DNA of 64,000 nt, taken from contig NZ_JARGET010000003.1 of NCBI RefSeq assembly GCF_029210485.1, positions 186,001-250,000 of the forward strand, written 5' to 3'. Each line of letters starts with the position of its first letter. Within the stretch, counting starts at the first letter, position 1. This document shows positions 54,964-62,883 of this stretch, in pieces. The translations under genes and the position numbers were made by a program. The notes below the pieces were generated by a model, which did no database searches, was not told where the DNA came from, and worked only from the letters and a program-made list of their open reading frames with translations. This stretch comes from Hoeflea sp. YIM 152468. Its GTDB lineage: Bacteria > Pseudomonadota > Alphaproteobacteria > Rhizobiales > Rhizobiaceae.

Positions 54964-56871
54964 ATGCCGCGTCTTACCATTGATACCTCGATCGTCCTGA
55001 CCTCCGCGACCATTGCGGGCCTGGGGATGACGCTCGCCGGCACCTGGCTGCTGGACGGTGATGCCGGCCTGCGCACGACCCTTTTCGGCGCGGCACTTGC
55101 CTACGGAGCCGGCGGCGTACCCGCTGGCTGGCGCGCGCTGAAAGCGCTGTGGACCGAGCATGTTCTTGACATCGATCTGCTGATGATCGTTGCAGCGATT
55201 GCGGCGGCAGCGGTTGGAGCAGTGATCGAAGGCGCAGTCCTGCTCATGCTGTTCAGTCTGTCGACGACGCTGGAAGAACGCGCGATGGGACAGGCGCGCC
55301 GGGCAATCGAGGCGCTGATGGCGCTGCGTCCCGAAACCGCCTTCCGCAAATCTGCGGATGGTTCGGTGGAAGAAGTGGCGGCAGCAAGGCTTGTCGCGGG
55401 CGACATCGTGATGGTTCGTCCCGGTGCGCGGGTTCCGGCGGACGCAACCATTGTGGCCGGACATGGCTCGCTTGACGAGTCGACGATCACAGGCGAATCC
55501 ATGCCGGTGAGCAAAGAGCCCGGCGGCAAGGTTTTCGAGGCGACCGTCAATCTCGATGGCGTGCTGGAAGTACGGATCACACACTCTCTCGAACAAAGCA
55601 CCGTAGCCCGGATGATCGCCCTGGTGACTGAAGCACAGGCGGCACGGGCTCCCTCGGAACGCTTCAGCGACTGGTTCGGCCAGCGCTATACGATTGCAGT
55701 GCTGATCGGATCTGTCGTCGCCCTTATGGGCTTCTACTGGTTTTTACAGGACTGGCAGAGCGCGCTGTATCGCGCCGCAACCTTGTTGGTCGCGGCAAGC
55801 CCGTGCGCTATCGTGATTTCGGTCCCCGCCGCCATTCTGTCGGCGCTGTCGGCAGCCGCGCGTGGCGGCGTGCTGTTCAAGGGCGGCGCAGCTCTGGAGA
55901 CCTTGGCCGCCGTCGATGTCTTCGCCTTCGACAAGACCGGCACGCTGACGTCGGGTCGCGCAGACGTCACCGGAATTGTCGCTCTGGATGGCGACGAGAC
56001 AGCTTTCCTGTTGGCACTCGCCAGCGTCGAGGCCAACTCCGAGCATCATATTGCCGCTGCGCTGCGGCGCGAAGCCGAGCGTCGCGGACTGGTGCTGCAC
56101 CCGGTGCAGGATGTTCAGGCAATTCCGAGTGCCGGCATCGTCGGGCGAGATGCCGAAGGTCCGGTTTGGGCCGGCAACACCCGAATGGCCGAGATGATGG
56201 CAGCCTCAACTGATGAAGTCAGGTTTCGGGCACTCCAGGAAAGCGCCGAGACCGTTGTCTATCTGGGGCGTGGCGCGCAAATTCTCGGTGCCGTCAGCGT
56301 TGCCGACCAGCTACGCGACACTTCGGCCGGTGCTCTTGCGGCCTTGCGTGCAGGTGGGGTCAAGTCCATCGCCATGATGACGGGCGACCGGCGCGGAGTT
56401 GCACTGCGCGTCGGCAAGGCACTGGCGCTGCAGCCGGACGAAATCCATGCCGAGATGCTGCCGGAAGACAAACTGCGCCTTGTTGGCGAGCTGGCCGAGA
56501 GCAGCAAGATCGCCTTCGTTGGCGATGGTGTGAACGATGCCGCGGCGCTGGCCCGCGCCGATGTCGGAATAGCCATGGGCGCCGCTGGTTCGGAAGTCGC
56601 GCTGCAGGCAGCGGACGTCGCCTTGCTTTCAGAGGATATGGAAAGGCTGGCCGCAGCCCATCTCCTTTCCAAGCGCACCGCATCAATCATCCGCCAGAAC
56701 CTTGTCTTCGCCATCGGGGCGATGCTCGTCCTGGTCACCGGGGCGACGTTGTTCGAACTGCCGCTGCCACTGGCGGTGCTCGGACATGAAGGCGGCACCG
56801 TCCTCGTCGTGCTCAACGGGCTGAGGCTGCTGAAAGATCCGATCTACAAGACACGACGCGCTGGCCTTTGA
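54964..56871 (+). CDS. P1B-4-type metal-exporting ATPase
   Basis: 635 aa. Phosphorylation site DKTGTLTSGRAD, actuator TGESMPVSKEPG, ATP-binding GDGVNDAAALARADVGIAMG. Metal specificity signatures: SPC in the sixth membrane helix region (VAASPCAIVISVPAA) and HEGGT in the last (LGHEGGTVLVVLNG), which define the P1B-4 class (Fe2+, Co2+, Ni2+, sometimes Zn2+ export). It has no N-terminal heavy-metal-associated domain and no CPC, which argues against copper or cadmium specificity. Related enzymes include PfeT, Nia and CtpD. The predicted role is removal of excess iron or cobalt. CCGGAGAAACC precedes the ATG. Confidence 0.93.
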   Translation: MPRLTIDTSIVLTSATIAGLGMTLAGTWLLDGDAGLRTTLFGAALAYGAGGVPAGWRALKALWTEHVLDIDLLMIVAAIAAAAVGAVIEGAVLLMLFSLSTTLEERAMGQARRAIEALMALRPETAFRKSADGSVEEVAAARLVAGDIVMVRPGARVPADATIVAGHGSLDESTITGESMPVSKEPGGKVFEATVNLDGVLEVRITHSLEQSTVARMIALVTEAQAARAPSERFSDWFGQRYTIAVLIGSVVALMGFYWFLQDWQSALYRAATLLVAASPCAIVISVPAAILSALSAAARGGVLFKGGAALETLAAVDVFAFDKTGTLTSGRADVTGIVALDGDETAFLLALASVEANSEHHIAAALRREAERRGLVLHPVQDVQAIPSAGIVGRDAEGPVWAGNTRMAEMMAASTDEVRFRALQESAETVVYLGRGAQILGAVSVADQLRDTSAGALAALRAGGVKSIAMMTGDRRGVALRVGKALALQPDEIHAEMLPEDKLRLVGELAESSKIAFVGDGVNDAAALARADVGIAMGAAGSEVALQAADVALLSEDMERLAAAHLLSKRTASIIRQNLVFAIGAMLVLVTGATLFELPLPLAVLGHEGGTVLVVLNGLRLLKDPIYKTRRAGL

Positions 56872-57127
56872 ACGTTTTCCGTTCGGGATGCCAGCCAAGA
56901 TCTCGGCTCAATGATTATGCGAAGCCAGGCGACCGCTGCGATGGAAGGGAGACGGGCGCGGAGCTTCGTCCGATACCGCGGGGTCGGCGGTCAACGACCT
57001 CACCGGCCAAGATTCTCGCACCCCTTGCGATTGAACTCCGTTCGCGTTTGCCGCAATTCCATCGCCGAGCGAGTTGCGTTTGAGGGAAATCGCACTAGCA
57101 TCGTCGATTGATGAACTCGAAGCGAAA

Positions 57128-58039
57128 GTGGCCACTGTGACGATAGCCAATCCACCGTTTGACGACGGCTTTCTGCTCAGAACCGACCCCTCCGACCCGC
57201 GGCTTTCCGCCGAGGTCACCGGTGTCGATCACCTGGGTGCGGCGGTGACCACCCGAGTGGTGACCGAAAAAGCGCTGACGCTGTATCTCAACCGGCAGGA
57301 AATCGTCACCATGATGACGATCGGAGATCATCCGGATCTGATGGCTGTCGGATATCTCCTGAACCAGAACATGCTGCAGGCCGACGACGAGATCACGGCA
57401 ATCGATTATGATGACGACCTTGAGGTGGTCGTGGTGCGCACGGAACGCGAGACCGACTACGAGACCAAGCTGCAAAAGAAGGTGCGCACCTCAGGCTGCG
57501 CCCAGGGAACAGTGTTTGGCGATGTGATGGAGAATTTCTCCGACATCCATCTGGCGCCGGAGGCCCGGCTGAAGACGTCATGGCTCTACACGCTGACCCA
57601 CAAGATCAACACCGCGCCGAGCCTCTATCTGGAAGCCGGCGCCATCCATGGCTGTGTGCTGTGCCAGGGGGATGTGCCGCTGGTCTACATGGAGGATGTC
57701 GGCAGGCACAATGCTGTCGACAAGATCGCCGGCTGGATGTTCATGAACAAGGTCGCCGCCGACGACAAGATCTTCTACACCACCGGGCGGCTGACCTCGG
57801 AAATGGTGATCAAGACCGTCATGATGGGCATTCCGATTCTGGTTTCCCGCTCCGGCTTTACGGCCTGGGGGGTGGAACTGGCGCAAAAAGCCGGGTTGAC
57901 CCTGATCGGACGGGCCCGCGGCAAACGGTTTCTGGCTCTGGCCGGCCTGGAGCGGATCGAATTTGATGGCGATCCCGCTGATGTCGCTGGCGAGGCACCG
58001 CGGCATCGACGCAAGGGCGCGGCAGAGGATGACGCATGA
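57128..58039 (+). CDS. fdhD: formate dehydrogenase accessory protein FdhD, unusual cysteines
   Basis: FdhD carries sulfur from a cysteine desulfurase to the Mo/W-bisMGD cofactor of formate dehydrogenase. About 303 aa from the GTG at 57128. GTG 57137 and TTG 57074 are alternatives. FdhD signatures: EDVGRHNAVDKIAGWMF, TTGRLTSEMVIKT and SRSGFTAWGVELAQKAGLTLIG. The sulfur-carrying CxxC loop of most FdhD proteins reads SGCAQG here, with one Cys (codon 57497). HGCVLC (Cys codons 57653 and 57662) forms a CxxC where usual FdhD has small hydrophobic residues. First gene of fdhD-mobA-mobB-moeA. Confidence 0.9.
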   Translation: MATVTIANPPFDDGFLLRTDPSDPRLSAEVTGVDHLGAAVTTRVVTEKALTLYLNRQEIVTMMTIGDHPDLMAVGYLLNQNMLQADDEITAIDYDDDLEVVVVRTERETDYETKLQKKVRTSGCAQGTVFGDVMENFSDIHLAPEARLKTSWLYTLTHKINTAPSLYLEAGAIHGCVLCQGDVPLVYMEDVGRHNAVDKIAGWMFMNKVAADDKIFYTTGRLTSEMVIKTVMMGIPILVSRSGFTAWGVELAQKAGLTLIGRARGKRFLALAGLERIEFDGDPADVAGEAPRHRRKGAAEDDA

Positions 58040-58656
58040 GCGGGGCAATAGCAGGCCTGGTGTTGGCGGGCGGCCTCTCGCGGCGGATGGGCGGCGGCGA
58101 AAAGAGCCTGCAACTGCTCGCCGGGGAAACCATGATCTCCCGGGTCATCGGCCGGATTGCGCCGCAAGTCGACAGGCTGGCGATCAACGCAAATTCCGAT
58201 CCCGCACCCTATCTGAATTTCGGCCTGCCGGTTCTGCCCGATACGGTCGGCGGTCATGTCGGCCCGCTTGCCGGTGTGCTGGCCGGGCTTGAGTGGGCGG
58301 CAACGCTGCCGGGCATCACCCACCTTGTCAGTGCCGCCACCGACACGCCTTTCCTGCCGCGCGATCTGGTCGTCCGGTTCGCGGCGCTGGCCGGCCCGGA
58401 ACGCATCGTCATCGCCCGCTCGGGTGGCAACCGGCATCCGGTCTTCGGACTTTGGCCGGTGGCGCTGCGTGAGGATCTGGCGCACTGGCTCGCCACCAGC
58501 GACACCATGAAAGTGCTTGCCTGGGTGCACCGCCATGATTTCGGTTTTTGCGATTTCGAGGCGGTGGGCGAGCGTGCACCCGATCCGTTTTTCAATGCCA
58601 ATACACCCGAAGAACTGGCCGAGGCGGAAGCCTATCTCGCCGGGGCGCATGCATGA
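58036..58656 (+). CDS. mobA: molybdenum cofactor guanylyltransferase MobA
   Basis: Adds GMP to molybdopterin to form MGD, needed by DMSO-reductase-type enzymes such as formate dehydrogenase. 206 aa with the nucleotide-binding LAGGLSRRMGGGEKSLQ at residues 10-26, TVGGHVGPLAGVLAGLEWA and SAATDTPFLPRDL (metal-binding Asp). It overlaps the fdhD stop by 4 bases and the mobB start by 4 bases. Confidence 0.95.
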   Translation: MSGAIAGLVLAGGLSRRMGGGEKSLQLLAGETMISRVIGRIAPQVDRLAINANSDPAPYLNFGLPVLPDTVGGHVGPLAGVLAGLEWAATLPGITHLVSAATDTPFLPRDLVVRFAALAGPERIVIARSGGNRHPVFGLWPVALREDLAHWLATSDTMKVLAWVHRHDFGFCDFEAVGERAPDPFFNANTPEELAEAEAYLAGAHA

Positions 58657-59171
58657 GCCCACCTGTCTTCGGCATCACCGGATGGAAGAACTCCGGCAAG
58701 ACCACCTTGACCTGCAAACTGGTGCAGGAATTCACACGGCGCGGGTTCCGTGTTGCCACGCTCAAGCATGCACACCATTTGTTTGACGTCGATCATGAAG
58801 GCACCGACAGCTATCGCCACCGTGAGGCCGGCGCCGGCGAAGTGGCCATTGTTTCGGGCCGCCGCTGGGCGATCATGCACGAACTTGACGGCGCCGACGA
58901 ACCGTCACTCGAAGAGATGCTGGCACGGCTGTCACCTTGTGATCTGGTGCTGATCGAAGGCTACAAGCGCGAAAGCCATCCGAAGATCGAGGCACGCCGG
59001 CTTGCCGCGTCGGACCGGGAGCCGCTGGCAGGCGCCGACGCCAGCATTTGCGCCATTGCCGCCGATCATGCCATTACCGACGCACAGGTCCCGGTCTTTC
59101 CGCTGGACGACATTGCCGGCATCGCCGATATGATCGCGCACAAGACCGGATTGGGAGAGACTGCCGCATGA
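58653..59171 (+). CDS. mobB: molybdopterin-guanine dinucleotide synthesis protein MobB
   Basis: GTP-binding partner of MobA, 172 aa. Walker A GWKNSGKTTL at residues 10-19, then VATLKHAHHLFDVDHEGTDS and EGYKRESHPKIEARR, typical of MobB. Start at 58653 overlaps mobA by 4 bases and is preferred to the longer frame at 58548, which lies inside mobA. Its stop overlaps moeA by 4 bases. Confidence 0.95.
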   Translation: MSPPVFGITGWKNSGKTTLTCKLVQEFTRRGFRVATLKHAHHLFDVDHEGTDSYRHREAGAGEVAIVSGRRWAIMHELDGADEPSLEEMLARLSPCDLVLIEGYKRESHPKIEARRLAASDREPLAGADASICAIAADHAITDAQVPVFPLDDIAGIADMIAHKTGLGETAA

Positions 59172-60424
59172 CGTCACGCAAACTCTTGAACGACTGCTTT
59201 CTCACCGACAAGGACCGGCTCAGCCACGAGGAATGCCTGGCAATTCTGACAAGCCGGCTGTCAGTGGTGGCGGGCATCGAGGAGGTGCCGCTGGGCAAGA
59301 CCTCTGGTCGCTGGCTGGCCACCGACATCACCGCGCCCCGCAACGTGCCGATGCACGACAATTCCGCTGTCGATGGCTATGCCTTTGCAGCACCCGTTAC
59401 CGGTCCGATGCCCGTGGTCACACACATCGTTGCCGGCGACCTGCGCAACCACCGGCTGGAGCCGGGACAGGCCGCCCGCATCTTCACCGGCGCCGTCATG
59501 CCGGAAGGCGCCGATACGGTGGCGATGCAGGAAGACTGCACTGTCAATGGCGATCAGGTCAGCGTTCCGCTCAATCTCAAGCGTGGCGCCAATGCCCGGC
59601 GTGCGGGTGAAGATGTGGCCGAGGGCAGCGCCGTGCTGCAAAGCTCGGCCCGGCTCCGGCCGCAGGATATGGCGGCGCTTGCATCGTTCGGCCTGGCCCG
59701 GGTCAAGGTGCGCGCACCCATTCGGGTCGCGATCTTGTCGAACGGCGACGAATTGCTGGAGCCCGGTGCCGAAATCGCCCAGGGCCAGGTCTATGATTCC
59801 AATCGTGCGATGTTGCAGGCGCTGATCGATACCCTGCCCTGCGAGGTCACTGATCTCGGCATTCTGCCCGACAATGCAGCGCTCATCGAAGCCACCCTGA
59901 CGGAGGTTGCCAAGACCCACGATGTGATCCTGACCAGCGGCGGCGCCTCGCGCGGCGACGAGGATCACATCATCACCGCGATTGATAATCTGGGCACCCG
60001 CCATCTGTGGCAGATTGCAGTGAAGCCCGGCAGGCCGATGAGCTTCGGCCAGATCGGCGATTGCGTCTTTCTCGGCCTGCCCGGAAACCCGGTCGCAGCC
60101 TTTGTCTGCTTCCTGCTTTATGTCCGGCCGTCGCTGACCGTGCTGGGTGGCGGCAACCATCAGGAGCCGGTGCGGTTTCCGGTGGCGGCAGGTTTTGATG
60201 TGCCGGACAAGAAACCCGGCCGCCGTGAATTCTGGCGCGGCTGGCTCGAACCAGGAGACGGCGGGCGGCCCGTCGCCCACAAATTCGCGCGCGACGGATC
60301 GGGCCTGATTTCGGGATTGCGCCAGGCCACAGGTCTCATCGAGATCACGGAAAGCATGACATCCGTGGCCAAAGGCGACCTGGTGTCGTTCCTGCCGTTC
60401 ACCAGCTTTGGCATCGACAGCTGA
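59168..60424 (+). CDS. moeA: molybdopterin molybdenumtransferase MoeA
   Basis: Inserts molybdate (or tungstate) into adenylylated molybdopterin. 418 aa from MTSRKLLNDCFL at 59168. N-terminal MoeA-N with PMHDNSAVDGYAF and GAVMPEGADTVAMQED, the MoCF domain with LSNGDELLEPG, LTSGGASRGDEDHI, and LGLPGNPVAAFVCFLLY, and C-terminal domain IV. End of the fdhD-mobA-mobB-moeA operon. A hairpin follows 60 bases later. Confidence 0.96.
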   Translation: MTSRKLLNDCFLTDKDRLSHEECLAILTSRLSVVAGIEEVPLGKTSGRWLATDITAPRNVPMHDNSAVDGYAFAAPVTGPMPVVTHIVAGDLRNHRLEPGQAARIFTGAVMPEGADTVAMQEDCTVNGDQVSVPLNLKRGANARRAGEDVAEGSAVLQSSARLRPQDMAALASFGLARVKVRAPIRVAILSNGDELLEPGAEIAQGQVYDSNRAMLQALIDTLPCEVTDLGILPDNAALIEATLTEVAKTHDVILTSGGASRGDEDHIITAIDNLGTRHLWQIAVKPGRPMSFGQIGDCVFLGLPGNPVAAFVCFLLYVRPSLTVLGGGNHQEPVRFPVAAGFDVPDKKPGRREFWRGWLEPGDGGRPVAHKFARDGSGLISGLRQATGLIEITESMTSVAKGDLVSFLPFTSFGIDS

Positions 60425-60483
60425 TCCGGGCTTCCTCCGGCCGTCGGCAAAGCCCTCGCGTGATGCGCGGCGGCCTCGACTTT

Positions 60484-60522
60484 GCGGCGTCCTCACCGTT
60501 GAGACGAGAACGCCGCTTTCTC
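60484..60522 (+). terminator. hairpin terminator after moeA
   Basis: GCGGCGT (60484-60490) with ACGCCGC (60510-60516), a 19-base loop that has an inner CTC/GAG pair, then TTTCT. Lies in the convergent gap between moeA and tupA. It reads better on the plus strand. Confidence 0.55.
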
Positions 60523-60535
60523 AGGTCGCGCTCAT

Positions 60536-61360
60536 TCAGGAGTGATCGGCGCTGGCGTTGGGGAAGAACAGCTGCTTGCCGTCAAGCTTGAAATCGGCAA
60601 TCAGCCCCTGTCCGTGTGCCGAGGTCAGCCAGTCGATGAACTGCTGGCCAAGGTCCGCCTTGACGCTCGGGCATTTGTCCGGATTGACCAGGATGATGCC
60701 ATACTGGTTGAACAGCACCGGGTCGCCTTCAAGCACGATCTGATAATCCCCCTTGTTGCCATAACTGATCCAGGTGGCACGGTCGGACATGGTGTAGGCG
60801 CCCATTCCGACACTGGCATTGAGCGTCGCGCCCATGCCGGACCCCGTGGCACGGTACCAATCACCCGACTCGGCCTTGGTATCAATCCCGGCCTTGTCCC
60901 AAAGCCTCAGCTCCGCCTTATTGGTGCCTGAATCATCGCCGCGCGATGCAAACATCGCCTTCTTTGCGGCAATGGTCTTGAAGGCTGTCACCACCTCCTT
61001 GCCGCCGGCAATTCCCGCCGGATCAGCGGCCGGACCCACAATGACGAAGTCGTTATACATGAGATCGGAGCGTTCGACGCCATATTCACCGGCAACGAAT
61101 TTTTCCTCGGCGGCCTTGGCATGGACCAGCAACACATCAGCATCACAGTTCTGCGCATTCTTGATCGCCTGCCCGGTGCCCACGGCCACCACATTGACCG
61201 TCACACCGGTCTCCGCCTTGTAGATCGGCAGGATGTAATCATAAAATCCCGAATTCTGGGTCGATGTGGTCGATTGGACCAGGATCGACGGGTCCTCCGC
61301 AGACGCGGTCGTTGCCAGCACTGAGAGCAATGCGGCTCCGAACAGGGTTGTTTTCTTCAT
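60536..61360 (-). CDS. tupA: tungstate ABC transporter, substrate-binding protein TupA
   Basis: 274 aa, signal peptide (KKTTLFGAALLSVLATTASA, cleavage before EDPS). The TupA-type oxyanion motif TTST is in VQSTTSTQNSGF, near residue 31. Also FASRGDDSGTNKAELRLWDKA and GMGATLNASVGMGAYTMSDR, conserved in tungstate-binding TupA. The TTST motif separates it from molybdate-binding ModA. Last gene of a minus-strand row mrp-tupB-tupC-tupA. Confidence 0.92.
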   Translation of the reverse strand: MKKTTLFGAALLSVLATTASAEDPSILVQSTTSTQNSGFYDYILPIYKAETGVTVNVVAVGTGQAIKNAQNCDADVLLVHAKAAEEKFVAGEYGVERSDLMYNDFVIVGPAADPAGIAGGKEVVTAFKTIAAKKAMFASRGDDSGTNKAELRLWDKAGIDTKAESGDWYRATGSGMGATLNASVGMGAYTMSDRATWISYGNKGDYQIVLEGDPVLFNQYGIILVNPDKCPSVKADLGQQFIDWLTSAHGQGLIADFKLDGKQLFFPNASADHS

Positions 61361-61394
61361 TTATCTTCCTCTCTAACAAGTTCCCGGTTTGTGG

Positions 61395-62180
61395 CTAAAG
61401 AACAATTCGACCCGAAAGGTAGCCATCGGCCGCGTCCGATGACGGGTTTGCAAAAAACTCGGCCGCTGGACGATGCTCGACGAGTTGCCCGTGGTGAAGA
61501 AATGCCACATCGTCGGCCAGACGCCGCGCCTGGCCCACATCATGGGTGACGAAAATTATCTTGGTCGCTTCCGCACTGGTTGCCAGCACAATCTGTTCAA
61601 TCATCTGCACCGAAGCCGGGTCGAGGCTGGCGGTCGGCTCGTCCAGCAACAGCACCTTCGGCCGTGTGGCCAGTGCCCGCGCCAGCGCCAGCCGCTGCTG
61701 CTCGCCGCCGGACAACAGCCGTGCCGGCTGATCCGCCCTATCGGACAGCCCGACACGGGCCAACAATTCGTCGCGCCGCGCCCGGCGCCCGACTTTGGTT
61801 CCGGCACGGCGGCGCAGCACAAAATCAAGATTTGCCGCCGCCGAGCGGCGCAGCAGCACAGGCTTTTGAAACACCATCGCCTGGGTCGAACGGGTGGCCT
61901 CACCGCAAGCCACCTCGCCCCAACTGATCCAGCCGCGCGTCGGCGCAATCAACCCGTGGATCAGCCGCAGCAGAAGGCTTTTCCCCGCTCCGTTGGGGCC
62001 CATGATGATCGTGACCGAATGGGGGTCCAGCGTGAGTTTGTCGATATTGACGAGAGGCTTGCCGGCGGCCTCAAGCGCCAGTTGTTCCACTCTGAGCGCT
62101 CCTGGCAGGATACGGTCTCGCGGAGTCCGCGGACCGGCATCGCCAAGCTTTTTCGGAATCAAGGGAGCAACGTCAGGCAT
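61395..62180 (-). CDS. tupC: tungstate ABC transporter, ATP-binding protein TupC
   Basis: 261 aa from MPDVAPLIPKKL at 62180 (TTG 62198 possible). Walker A GPNGAGKSLLL, ABC signature LLSGGEQQRLALARAL, Walker B VLLLDEPTASLD and switch His in FVTHD. The start overlaps the tupB stop by 8 bases. Assigned to tungstate because of its operon partners, since ATPase sequence alone would not tell. Confidence 0.9.
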   Translation of the reverse strand: MPDVAPLIPKKLGDAGPRTPRDRILPGALRVEQLALEAAGKPLVNIDKLTLDPHSVTIIMGPNGAGKSLLLRLIHGLIAPTRGWISWGEVACGEATRSTQAMVFQKPVLLRRSAAANLDFVLRRRAGTKVGRRARRDELLARVGLSDRADQPARLLSGGEQQRLALARALATRPKVLLLDEPTASLDPASVQMIEQIVLATSAEATKIIFVTHDVGQARRLADDVAFLHHGQLVEHRPAAEFFANPSSDAADGYLSGRIVL

Positions 62181-62880
62181 AGGCGTGCCTTTCCGCAATC
62201 GCCCGCAGAGCGCCTGCGGCCAGATTGACCGAGATCGCGAGGCACATCAGGATGATGCCGAGTGCCAGCGCCATTCCGAGGTCGCCCTTGGAGGTTTCCA
62301 GCGCAATCGCCGTGGTCATCACCCGGGTCAGATGATCGATATTGCCGCCAACAATGATCACCGCGCCAACCTCGGCCACGGCCCGGCCGAACCCTGCCAG
62401 CGCCACCGTAAGAAGCCCGTAACGACCATCGACAATCAACGCCAGCATGGCGGAGCTACGCGAGACCCCGAGCGAGCGGAACTGCTCGTCATATTCTGCC
62501 TGCAATGCTTCGAGAACCTGGCGTGACAGCGCCGCGACAATGGGGGCGATCAACAAGGTCTGGGCAATGATCATCGCCGTCGGGCTGTAGAGCAGGCCAA
62601 GCCAACCCATCGGGCCGGCGCGCGACAGCGCCAGATAGACCAGCAATCCGATCACCACCGGAGGGAACCCCATCATCGAGTTGACCAGAGCAATGACGAT
62701 CCCGCGCCCGAAGAACTTTCTGACCACCAGAAGTGCTCCGATCGGAAACCCGATAAGGCACGAAAGCAGAAGCGCCGTCAGGCTGACGCGCATGGATAGG
62801 CCTACGATTTCAAACAGGTCCGCATCGCCCGAAGCGATCAACCTGAATGCCAGCCCGAATGCGCCTGCAAAGTCCTGCAT
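62173..62880 (-). CDS. tupB: tungstate ABC transporter, permease TupB
   Basis: 235 aa, five or six membrane helices. FPPVVIGLLVYLALSRAGPM, AQTLLIAPIVAALSRQVLEA and the coupling-helix EAA-like loop EQFRSLGVSRSSAMLALI are visible, then GFGRAVAEVGAVIIVGGNI. Starts 4 bases after the mrp stop. Confidence 0.91.
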   Translation of the reverse strand: MQDFAGAFGLAFRLIASGDADLFEIVGLSMRVSLTALLLSCLIGFPIGALLVVRKFFGRGIVIALVNSMMGFPPVVIGLLVYLALSRAGPMGWLGLLYSPTAMIIAQTLLIAPIVAALSRQVLEALQAEYDEQFRSLGVSRSSAMLALIVDGRYGLLTVALAGFGRAVAEVGAVIIVGGNIDHLTRVMTTAIALETSKGDLGMALALGIILMCLAISVNLAAGALRAIAERHAYA

Positions 62881-62883
62881 GGC

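Noticed and set aside
56872-57127. Moco riboswitch upstream of fdhD
   Set aside because: I could not build the conserved Moco RNA stems in this 256-base region by eye. A covariance-model search would be decisive.
59261-60496. 411-aa minus-strand frame opposite moeA
   Set aside because: Antisense to moeA, no domain features.
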